A stretch of 34,718 bases of DNA. It comes from Parasporobacterium sp. Lineage in GTDB: Bacteria > Bacillota > Clostridia > Lachnospirales > Lachnospiraceae. Under the pieces are notes generated by a model. It had not been told where the DNA came from. It was given only the letters and a program-made list of their open reading frames with translations, and did no database searches. The stretch lies in the NCBI GenBank assembly GCA_017459985.1, contig JAFUBX010000029.1:1-34718 (forward strand). Direction: 5' to 3'. Both the position numbers and the translations under genes were made by a program. Shown one piece after another: positions 23,034-30,183 of this stretch (positions are counted from its first letter, which is position 1; every line of letters begins with the position of its first letter).

Positions 23034-23063
23034 ATTATAGCGTTGAAATTGGGAAACTGACAG
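23034..23063 (-). promoter_or_regulatory. Promoter of the LysR gene
   Basis: On the minus strand CTGTCA (complement of 23058-23063), an 18-base spacer and TATAAT (complement of 23034-23039) form a sigma-A promoter. The LysR-type palindrome follows immediately. Confidence 0.45.
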
Positions 23064-23141
23064 GGAAAAGCACGGATTTAATATGACAGTTTGTAATAAT
23101 AGTATGAAAAATCGCTAATTTTATCCAGCTAAAGCAGCGAA

Positions 23142-23147
23142 TATAAT
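23142..23147 (+). promoter_or_regulatory. -10 box of the hydrolase operon
   Basis: TATAAT is perfect, but the -35 position (23119-23124, TTTTAT) is poor. A promoter with a good -10 and a weak -35 box is what a LysR activator usually serves. Confidence 0.4.
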
Positions 23148-23197
23148 AAAATTATCAGAAACCAGGCAACAGCTGAAATAAATAAGGAGGTTTTATT

Positions 23198-24016
23198 ATG
23201 GGGAAAAAGGTGCCGGTCAGCAATAATGACCGCGAAAAGAGCTTTTTCAAGTATTATGCGCAGGAGCTTGCTCCGGGAGATCCGGACAAGTACGCTGCCA
23301 TTGCCGGAGGGCCTCAGCCCAATGAGAATGCAATGCGGATCCAGGATCGCAATGACCTGTTCCTTCCCGGGTATCTGCCGGGAGAATTCGGATACTGGCT
23401 GCTGGAAGACGGAACCGCAATGATCGCCAACAAGACCTTCTTCAAGGGCGTGACGGGAGAAATGTTTGACTGGTGGTTTGCATGGCATCCGATCGACAGA
23501 CTGCGTTATGCGATCTGGGACAGCGAGGATCATTATGATGTCTATCTGGAGGATCCGGCGAAGGCGCTGGATATGAGCAAATCCATGCGGGAACGTCATT
23601 GGGGAAGCGTCCATTACATCTGGGAAGATATCGGATTCGGCGGCGTGGACATGCTGCGGATCGCATTTGAAAAACCGGAAGTTCTGGGATATGACGAGTC
23701 CAAAGTGGACACCGACGCCTGCAACGCACTGGTATGCGCCAACGTCAAGGTCTATGGTTCCGGGGACACTCCGGATGTGCCGGTGGTGATGACGCATTTC
23801 CTTCGTCCGGTGGAAGGCGGCAGCGAGCTGCGGAGCAGATTCTGGTTCGGATGGCAGATCATTGACGGAAAGGCAGTGAAATGCATCCCCGACGGTGCCA
23901 GCGTTCCGGCAGCCGCACCGATTGCCCTGCTGAATCACAATGTCAAGGAATTCTCGAATCTGGCTGCGATTCTTCCGGCAGTCTATGAGGAAGAGAAGGA
24001 TCATTGGGCAATCTGA
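23198..24016 (+). CDS. PhlG/phloretin-hydrolase-type C-C hydrolase (DAPG hydrolase family)
   Basis: This 272-residue cytosolic protein matches the DAPG hydrolase family (2,4-diacetylphloroglucinol hydrolase PhlG and Eubacterium ramulus phloretin hydrolase). EMFDWWFAWHPIDRLRYAIW is its hallmark. The zinc-binding pattern His-x30-Glu is present as H112 (SEDHYDV) and E143 (IWEDIG), with H247-x3-E251 (LLNHNVKEF) near the end and H200 in MTHFLRP. These enzymes split a C-C bond between a polyhydroxylated aromatic ring and an acyl side chain, releasing a phenol and a carboxylic acid. AAGGAGG precedes the ATG. It leads a LysR-flanked operon with an MFS carrier and an aldehyde dehydrogenase. The acyl-phenol substrate is inferred, not proven. 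Confidence 0.85.
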   Translation: MGKKVPVSNNDREKSFFKYYAQELAPGDPDKYAAIAGGPQPNENAMRIQDRNDLFLPGYLPGEFGYWLLEDGTAMIANKTFFKGVTGEMFDWWFAWHPIDRLRYAIWDSEDHYDVYLEDPAKALDMSKSMRERHWGSVHYIWEDIGFGGVDMLRIAFEKPEVLGYDESKVDTDACNALVCANVKVYGSGDTPDVPVVMTHFLRPVEGGSELRSRFWFGWQIIDGKAVKCIPDGASVPAAAPIALLNHNVKEFSNLAAILPAVYEEEKDHWAI

Positions 24017-24117
24017 GCACAATGCAGTGAGTCTGAGCCCATGGGTTCGGACCGGGACATACGTACTACGTATGATTAAAAGGGAGTCGTCCCTGAGACG
24101 ACAGAATGGAGCGTATT

Positions 24118-25389
24118 ATGGGTAAAAAAGTAACCTTAACCGACAGCCGCTTTGGCAAATGGGGCTGGAGCATGGTAATTTATACCATGCTGATGTATTT
24201 CTTCTGGGCTGGCATCGCAACGGACTGCCTCAATCTGTATCCGGATGCATTTGCCGCCAAATTGGGATGTGATTCCACACTGCTGCTGGGATATGCCACC
24301 CCGGCCGGATTTATCAGTGTGCTTTCCACCTTCCTGTTCGGCCGGCTGGTCATCAAATGGGGCGTTAAGAAAATGACCGCCCTCGTACTGATCCTGACCG
24401 GTATCTTCTACTGCTTCTTCGGAATGGTCACGACGCCGGTGATGTATTTCATCGTGCTGACACTGTTTACCTTCACATCCATGGCATTTGGTATGATCAC
24501 TACCGCAACCCTGATGGGCAACTGGTTCCCCCGCAAGAAGGGCGTTGCTCTCGGATGGGGCACCATGGGTGCGCCGCTCTGCACCGCCATCTTTGTCGCC
24601 ATTGTCGGTGCTTTGTATAATTCCATCGGTATCATGTGGACTTCGGTCCTGGTAGGCGTGGTCATGATCATCCTCGGAATTGCAACGATCTTCTGGGTCA
24701 AGGATATCCCGGAAGAGGTCGGCGCTTATCCGGACAATATTCCTGAGGGTCTGGAAGAACTGAAGCGGCAGCGGGAAGAGATGGATAACTACAAGAGCCC
24801 CTTCACTCTGGGCAGACTGTTAAAGGACAAAGACATGTGGCTGATCGCTTTGGGATTCGGTATGCTCTGGATGGTTACCATCGGCGTGGTTTCCCAGTTC
24901 ATTCCGCGTATGATGAGCGTTGGAACACCGTATCCGACCGCCATGACCATGCTGACCATTACGGCTGTCATCGGTATCGCCGGATCCTATTTCTGGGGCT
25001 GGCTGGATCAGAAGATCGGTACCAAGAAAGCAACGGTGGTTTATTCCCTTTCTTATATTGTGGCACTTCTGCTGCTGATCTTCGCTCAGGTGGAGTTCCT
25101 GACCTATGTGGCATTGCTGTTTGTCGGCCTGGGAATCGGCGGTCTGCTGAATCTGATGGCTTCTCTGGTTATCGCCGTATTCGGCCGTTATGATTTCACC
25201 GCTGCCAACTCTGTGGTTATGCCGATTGCTGTGCTGCTGATGAAATGCGCATTCCTGGTCATGGCACTGGCACTGAATGCTTCCGGCGGAGATTACACCA
25301 TGCCGTATCTGATCTTCATCGGCATTGACATTCTCGGAATGATCCTGATCCTGTGTGTCACCAATAAGTGCAAAGGAAAGAATGAATAA
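24118..25389 (+). CDS. MFS transporter (oxalate/formate antiporter-like)
   Basis: The 423-residue membrane protein has about 12 hydrophobic segments in two sets of six and the MFS loop-2 motif GRLVIKWGVKKMT after segment 2. NWFPRKKGVALGWGTMGAP is characteristic of the OFA-like MFS branch that carries small organic anions. The ATG at 24118 is preferred as GGAG lies seven bases ahead; an ATG at 24106 lacks a site. The 100-base gap from the hydrolase gene contains an imperfect palindrome around GAGCCCATGGG but no terminator. It probably imports the aromatic substrate or exports the acid product of the hydrolase. Confidence 0.9.
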   Translation: MGKKVTLTDSRFGKWGWSMVIYTMLMYFFWAGIATDCLNLYPDAFAAKLGCDSTLLLGYATPAGFISVLSTFLFGRLVIKWGVKKMTALVLILTGIFYCFFGMVTTPVMYFIVLTLFTFTSMAFGMITTATLMGNWFPRKKGVALGWGTMGAPLCTAIFVAIVGALYNSIGIMWTSVLVGVVMIILGIATIFWVKDIPEEVGAYPDNIPEGLEELKRQREEMDNYKSPFTLGRLLKDKDMWLIALGFGMLWMVTIGVVSQFIPRMMSVGTPYPTAMTMLTITAVIGIAGSYFWGWLDQKIGTKKATVVYSLSYIVALLLLIFAQVEFLTYVALLFVGLGIGGLLNLMASLVIAVFGRYDFTAANSVVMPIAVLLMKCAFLVMALALNASGGDYTMPYLIFIGIDILGMILILCVTNKCKGKNE

Positions 25390-25424
25390 TTGCCTGTCAA
25401 AGATTGATGCAAGGAGCGAAAACA

Positions 25425-26873
25425 ATGGAAAAATATAAATTATATATCAACGGCGAATGGGTGGAGTCCTCCTCCGGGGAATATTATGATGATATGAATC
25501 CCTACACCGGCGAGGTATTTGCCCAGGTCGCCAATGCGACGGAGGAGGATGTCCGCAAAGCCATCGATGCCGCGCAGGCAGCATTTCCGATCTGGAGAGA
25601 GGTGCCGCCGGCAGAGAAACGCAGGCTCCTGATCCGCTGCGCAGAGATTCTGGAGCGGCGGCTGGACGAGATCTCAGGGATCCTTGCGGCAGAAACCGGA
25701 GCGGCAGGCCCCTTCGCCAAATTCCAGGCGATGAATACGCCGGAATTCTTCCGGGAGGCTGCTTCCCAGGTGTTCATGGTCAGCGGAGAGATCATTCCCG
25801 CCGATATGCCGGGGCAGACCGGTATGGTGTGGAGACAGCCGGTGGGCGTAGTCGGAAGCATTTCCCCCTGGAATGCGGCTCTTCTGCTGGCAGTCCGGGC
25901 CATCGTGTTCCCGATTGCCTATGGCAATACCTGCGTGCTGAAAACCAGTGAAGCATCTTCTGTAGCCGGCGGCGTGATCATCGCCCAGATCTTTGAAGAA
26001 GCCGGATTCCCGCCCGGAGTGCTGAACGTGATCCTGACGGGGCCCGGAAGAAGCACCATGGTGGGGGATATTCTCACCTCGGATAAGAGGGTGAGGAGAA
26101 TGACCTTTACCGGCTCAACGGCGGTCGGACGCCGGCTGGCTGTGCAGTGTGCCGAGAATCTGAAGAAGATCTGCCTGGAGCTGGGCGGCAATGATCCGAC
26201 CCTGATCCTGAAGGACGCGGATCTGGATTTGGCGGTCAATGCCGCCTGCTTCGGCCGTTTCATGCATCAGGGCCAGGTCTGCATGAATACCAAGCGGATC
26301 ATTGTGGAAAAGAGCATTGCGGACGAATTTATCGAGCGGTTTACCGCCAAGGTGAAATCCCTGAAATACGGAGATCCTTCGGAACCGGATACCATCGTCG
26401 GTCCGCTGATCAATCAGTCCCAGATGGACAAGCTGGTCGCGCAGGTGGAGCATGCCATCGAACAGGGCGCCGAGCTGAAATGCGGCGGCGGACATCAAGG
26501 GCTGGTCTATGAGCCGACCGTTCTGATCCTGAAGGAAGACATGGATCTGGCACACGAAGAGACCTTCGGTCCGGTGGCCAATATCCTGATCGCCGAAAGT
26601 GACGAAGACGCCCTGCGGATCGCCAACGATTCCGATTATGGTCTGTCTTCCGGCGTGATCACACAGGATATCGGCAAGGCCATCGATTTCGCCGAGGCGC
26701 TGGAGTCCGGATGCTGCCATATCAATGATTCCTCCCTCGGAGATGACCCCCATGCACCGCTTGGCGGTATGAAAGACAGCGGTTACGGCAAAAACGGAAT
26801 GTATGCCATCGACGAATTTACCGAAATTCGCTGGGTCACCATGCAGAGAAAACCAAACCACTATCTGTTCTAA
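25425..26873 (+). CDS. NAD(P)-dependent aldehyde dehydrogenase, aromatic-aldehyde type
   Basis: This 482-residue enzyme has the aldehyde dehydrogenase signature throughout: SPWN (N150), TFTGSTAVGRRLA, LELGGNDP with the general base E252, and GQVCMNTKR with the catalytic C286. The stretch GSISPWNAALLLAVRAIVFP, then GNTCVLKTSEAS, resembles vanillin and salicylaldehyde dehydrogenases more than glycolytic or betaine types. The start at 25425 has AAGGAG upstream. It is the third gene of the LysR-controlled module and should oxidise an aldehyde (perhaps aromatic) to an acid. A terminator hairpin follows. The link to PhlG-type cleavage suggests further use of an aromatic or aliphatic fragment. Confidence 0.9.
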   Translation: MEKYKLYINGEWVESSSGEYYDDMNPYTGEVFAQVANATEEDVRKAIDAAQAAFPIWREVPPAEKRRLLIRCAEILERRLDEISGILAAETGAAGPFAKFQAMNTPEFFREAASQVFMVSGEIIPADMPGQTGMVWRQPVGVVGSISPWNAALLLAVRAIVFPIAYGNTCVLKTSEASSVAGGVIIAQIFEEAGFPPGVLNVILTGPGRSTMVGDILTSDKRVRRMTFTGSTAVGRRLAVQCAENLKKICLELGGNDPTLILKDADLDLAVNAACFGRFMHQGQVCMNTKRIIVEKSIADEFIERFTAKVKSLKYGDPSEPDTIVGPLINQSQMDKLVAQVEHAIEQGAELKCGGGHQGLVYEPTVLILKEDMDLAHEETFGPVANILIAESDEDALRIANDSDYGLSSGVITQDIGKAIDFAEALESGCCHINDSSLGDDPHAPLGGMKDSGYGKNGMYAIDEFTEIRWVTMQRKPNHYLF

Positions 26874-26891
26874 TACACTACCCCCCTCTTC

Positions 26892-26925
26892 AGAAGAGCT
26901 GCCTCCGGGCAGCTCTTCTTCTTGG
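26892..26925 (+). terminator. Terminator of the hydrolase-MFS-aldehyde dehydrogenase operon
   Basis: AGAAGAGCTGCC (26892-26903) pairs perfectly with GGCAGCTCTTCT (26908-26919) over 12 bp with a TCCG loop, followed by the short pyrimidine run TCTT. It is a strong stem with a modest T-tract. Confidence 0.7.
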
Positions 26926-26979
26926 AATTTCATTTTATTTTCATTTTCAGATGCTATATTTACCCGGAAGCTGGGAGGC

Positions 26980-27038
26980 TTACCGCAGTGCCTGAAGTTT
27001 TTGACAGCGATGGTCGAAAATGTCGGGCATTGCGGTAA
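26980..27038. repeat. REP-like palindromic repeat, single diverged copy
   Basis: TTACCGCAGTGCC (26980-26992) faces GGCATTGCGGTAA (27026-27038) with one mismatch, around GAAGTTTTTGACAGCGATGG and TCGAAAATG. It is the simplest member of the family at 10707 and 21862, with one pair of arms. The arm pairing is kept although GCT has become GCC on the left and AGC has become GGC on the right. Confidence 0.75.
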
Positions 27039-27090
27039 ACGAAGATGAAAAAAATTATAGGAGAACAATAGAAAAACGGAGGAAATACAA

Positions 27091-28107
27091 ATGCTGACAA
27101 AGAAAAAAGGAATCCTGATGATCGTGTCCATCGCGCTGATGGTGGTGATGCTGTCTGCGCAGGTGCTGTTTGCCGGAGAGGCAGGAGAATCCGAGGGAGG
27201 AAGCCGCGGCGGTCAGGGAGGACCCGGAGGTCCGGGAGGCAACGGCGGCATGAGCGGCGGAATGCAGGCGGAGACAGACGAGACCGTCCAGGCCGCATTC
27301 GAGGAGGCGTCTGACAAATTTATCCAGGAAATTTATGTGGATGAGGAAACCGGGACAAAACTGGAGTACAGCCTGTATATTCCGGAAACAGCCGGTTCTG
27401 AAGCAACCGGGGACAAATCCTATCCTCTGCTCATGTTCATTCCGGATTCCTCGGCATCCGGGCTGAGCGCAGCGGATATCGTGAGCCGGTATTACGGCGC
27501 CGTCGTGTGGGCAACGCAGGAGGATCAGGAGAAGCACCCGGCTTACATTTTCGTGCCGGCCTTTTCGGAGACAGTCGTAGATGATAACTGGAACACATCA
27601 GACCAGATCGAAACCGCGGTCAGGGCAATAGAATCTCTGATCGGGGAATACAACATTGACACAGACCGGATCTATACCACCGGGCAGTCCATGGGATGTA
27701 TGACTTCCCTGTATCTGAACAGCAAATATCCGGATCTGTTCGCAGCCTCTCTGTATGTTTCCGGACAATGGGATATCTCCGTCCTGAAGGGAATGGAGGA
27801 GCAGACCTTTTTCTATATCGTATCCGCCGGTGACAGCAAGGCTTCCGGAGGACAGGCGGAGGTGAAGGCCATGTTTGATGAAGACGGCGTCTCTTACACC
27901 TCCGGGGAATGGAACTGCAAGGACGAAGATCAGAATGAAAAGGCAGCTGCCCTGATTGCGGAGGATCTTCCCGCCAATATGGTTCTGTTCGAAGCCGCCT
28001 ATGCAGATGATTCCGGCAATGAGCAGGCTCTCGGTCATATGCAGTCCTTCAACTATGCATATAAGATCAGTGCTGTGAGGGACTGGCTGTTTGAACAGAC
28101 GAAATAA
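27091..28107 (+). CDS. Secreted alpha/beta hydrolase (esterase, PHB-depolymerase-like)
   Basis: The 338-residue protein has a signal peptide (MLTKKKGILMIVSIALMVVM, cleavage near LFA-GEA), a low-complexity glycine-rich linker (about residues 34-58, repeated GGPGG) and an alpha/beta hydrolase domain. The nucleophile elbow GQSMGCM places the serine at 200. Likely triad partners are D248 (SAGDSK) and H316 (LGHMQSF). The pattern resembles the esterase PHB/feruloyl-esterase group of secreted enzymes. GGAGG lies upstream of the ATG. Given the PhlG-like module before it, it could release aromatic acids from plant material, but that is a guess. No cell-wall anchor motif is visible. Confidence 0.82.
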   Translation: MLTKKKGILMIVSIALMVVMLSAQVLFAGEAGESEGGSRGGQGGPGGPGGNGGMSGGMQAETDETVQAAFEEASDKFIQEIYVDEETGTKLEYSLYIPETAGSEATGDKSYPLLMFIPDSSASGLSAADIVSRYYGAVVWATQEDQEKHPAYIFVPAFSETVVDDNWNTSDQIETAVRAIESLIGEYNIDTDRIYTTGQSMGCMTSLYLNSKYPDLFAASLYVSGQWDISVLKGMEEQTFFYIVSAGDSKASGGQAEVKAMFDEDGVSYTSGEWNCKDEDQNEKAAALIAEDLPANMVLFEAAYADDSGNEQALGHMQSFNYAYKISAVRDWLFEQTK

Positions 28108-28185
28108 AACAGTTTATCTTTTGCCCTGGGAATGGTAACATAAAAGTCACAGAAATACCATGACCACGGAAAGAGAGGACCCAAC

Positions 28186-29322
28186 ATGATGAAACCCAGT
28201 GAGTTTTTTCCGGAAATTCAGGGAAATTTCGGATTTGGATGCATGCGTCTGCCTATGACGGACGGGAAGGTGGATTACGAAGAGTTCCGGAAAATGACGG
28301 ATGCATTTATTGACGCAGGATTTAATTATTTTGATACCGCCCACGGATATCTGAACGGAATGTCAGAGCTGGCGATCCGGGACTGCGTGTCGCAGCGCTA
28401 TGACCGAAGCCGCTTCCTGCTGACCAACAAACTGTCGGATCCGTTCTTTGAACGGCAGGAAGATATCCGGCCATTTGTAAAGCAGCAGCTGGAATGGTGC
28501 GGCGTGGAGTATTTCGATTTCTATCTGATGCATGCCCAGGATCATGAAAATTATCCCAAGTATCAGGCCTGCAGAGCTTACGAAACCTGCAGCGAGCTGA
28601 AGAAGGAGGGGCTGATCCGGCATCTGGGAATCTCCTTCCATGATAAGCCGGAGGTTCTGGAAATGATCCTGACGGACCATCCGGAGGTGGAGATCGTGCA
28701 GATCCAGTTTAATTATGTGGATTATGAAGATGCACGGGTGCAGAGCCGGGCGGTTTACGAAGTCTGTGAGAAATTCCAAAAGCCGGTCATCGTGATGGAA
28801 CCGGTCAAGGGCGGGATCCTTGTCAATCTCCCGGAACAGGCGAAGCAGATCCTGCAGGGACTGGGAGCAGGCAGCAACGCAAGCTACGCCATGCGATTTG
28901 CCGCCAGTTTCCCGCAGATGACCATGGTGCTGTCCGGCATGAGCGATCTGGAGCAGATGCAGGACAACCTCCGGACCATGCAGGAGTTCAAAGCTCTGAG
29001 CGGGGAGGAGATGTCCGCCATTCATCAGGTCCGGGAGCTGCTGAACAGCCTCAACACCATTCCCTGCACCTCCTGCAAATACTGTATCGAAGAAAATCAC
29101 TGTCCGCAGCAGATCCTGATCCCGCGGCTTTTTTCGGCGTTGAATGAATATGAGATCTTTCATAGTCCCAGTACCATTTTTGTCTATAACCATTTTATGA
29201 CCGGAGACGGAAACGGCAAAGCCTCCGACTGCATCAAATGCGGAAAATGCGAAAAGGTCTGTCCGCAGCACCTGAAGATCCGGGATCTCCTGGAGCAGGT
29301 AGCCCGGACGCTGGAGCAATGA
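28186..29322 (+). CDS. Aldo/keto reductase with C-terminal 2[4Fe-4S] ferredoxin domain
   Basis: The first 280 residues form an aldo/keto reductase barrel with the catalytic tetrad D50, Y55, K82 and H116 (FDTAHGYLNG, LTNKLSD, YLMHAQDHE). The tail holds eight cysteines in two clusters: C294, C297, C300, C306 and C349, C352, C355, C359 (CIKCGKCEKVCPQ). Such fused oxidoreductases are widespread in anaerobes and pass electrons through the clusters; substrates are mostly unknown. The length of 378 residues is normal for the group. The ribosome binding site (AGAGAGGA) is adequate. A gap of 78 bases separates it from the esterase-like gene, so co-transcription is possible. Confidence 0.92.
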   Translation: MMKPSEFFPEIQGNFGFGCMRLPMTDGKVDYEEFRKMTDAFIDAGFNYFDTAHGYLNGMSELAIRDCVSQRYDRSRFLLTNKLSDPFFERQEDIRPFVKQQLEWCGVEYFDFYLMHAQDHENYPKYQACRAYETCSELKKEGLIRHLGISFHDKPEVLEMILTDHPEVEIVQIQFNYVDYEDARVQSRAVYEVCEKFQKPVIVMEPVKGGILVNLPEQAKQILQGLGAGSNASYAMRFAASFPQMTMVLSGMSDLEQMQDNLRTMQEFKALSGEEMSAIHQVRELLNSLNTIPCTSCKYCIEENHCPQQILIPRLFSALNEYEIFHSPSTIFVYNHFMTGDGNGKASDCIKCGKCEKVCPQHLKIRDLLEQVARTLEQ

Positions 29323-29363
29323 CATTGGGGTACCGTTAAGAAGGTTTTCAGAAAGGGATCATT

Positions 29364-30089
29364 ATGAAGAAATTATCAACCATGAAGACAAAGACAGGGC
29401 CCGGACTGTTGGGGGCGCTGCTGTGTCTGCTTCTGATTGCAGCGGGCGGCAATGCAGCCTTTGCCCAGGAGAATTATCCGGCACCGGACTTCTATGTGCG
29501 GGTGAGCGGGGCGGAAGGCTCCATCAATTTCCGCGCGGGAGCGGGAACCAGTTCTCAGATCTACTCAGAGATCCGCAACGGCGAAATTCTCCATATCTCG
29601 GATATGCAGTACAACAGAGGCGACGATCTGTTCTTCGGCAATACCTATTACCAGGGCCGCAGCGGCTGGGTCTCCCTGAGGCAGACCACCGTGCTGACCG
29701 GAGGAGACTACGGGCTGCCGGATTTCTATGTGGCAGCCAGCGCTGACGGCGGATCCCTGAATTTCCGTCAGGATGCAGGCACCTCCGCCGGGATCATCAC
29801 GGAGATCCCCAACGGAACACAGCTGCATATCACGGATATCCGGTACAATCAGAGGGATGATTTCTTCTTCGGATATACCAGCTACCAGGGCCGCAGCGGC
29901 TGGGTCTCCCTGCGGCAGACCACTATCCTGCGGGGACAGGCGGCCGGCCAGACAGCAGGACAGGCCGCCGGGCAGAAATCCGCGCCGTCAGTGCCTGCGC
30001 CGTCAACTTACACACCGCAGCCAACTCCCGCACCGCAGCCGAGCGGTACGGTGCAGCAGGGCAGCGTCACCATCTCCTTCGGGGATTAA
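29364..30089 (+). CDS. Secreted protein with two SH3b repeats
   Basis: This 241-residue protein has a signal peptide (cleavage near AAFA-QEN) and two tandem bacterial SH3 domains (about residues 41-112 and 119-190), each with the pattern F-Y-V...NFR-x-GAGTS and ending YQGRSGWVSLRQTT. A GQ/AG-rich and then proline/threonine-rich tail follows. Bacterial SH3 domains bind cell-wall peptides. There is no catalytic domain, so it is probably a wall-associated binding or structural protein. The two repeats are also very similar at DNA level (about 230-bp period), suggesting a recent internal duplication. Its purpose and partner are unknown, though the neighbour gene also encodes a wall-binding protein. 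Confidence 0.82.
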   Translation: MKKLSTMKTKTGPGLLGALLCLLLIAAGGNAAFAQENYPAPDFYVRVSGAEGSINFRAGAGTSSQIYSEIRNGEILHISDMQYNRGDDLFFGNTYYQGRSGWVSLRQTTVLTGGDYGLPDFYVAASADGGSLNFRQDAGTSAGIITEIPNGTQLHITDIRYNQRDDFFFGYTSYQGRSGWVSLRQTTILRGQAAGQTAGQAAGQKSAPSVPAPSTYTPQPTPAPQPSGTVQQGSVTISFGD

Positions 30090-30117
30090 GAATCGTAATT
30101 TTCACAGAACCATTAAG

Positions 30118-30155
30118 CAGGGCCATCGCAAAATGCGATGGCCCTGGTTTATATT
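30118..30155 (+). terminator. Terminator between the SH3 gene and the convergent giant gene
   Basis: CAGGGCCATCGCA (30118-30130) pairs perfectly with TGCGATGGCCCTG (30134-30146), a 13-bp stem with an AAA loop, followed by GTTTATATT. It probably serves the SH3 gene and may also slow transcription from the opposite side. Confidence 0.75.
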
Positions 30156-30183
30156 CTGTATAAGAGAATTTCTGCGCTGCCGA

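Noticed and set aside
26115-27131. 338-residue minus-strand ORF antisense to the aldehyde dehydrogenase
   Set aside because: Shadow of a strongly supported gene; it also runs through the terminator and a REP-like repeat.
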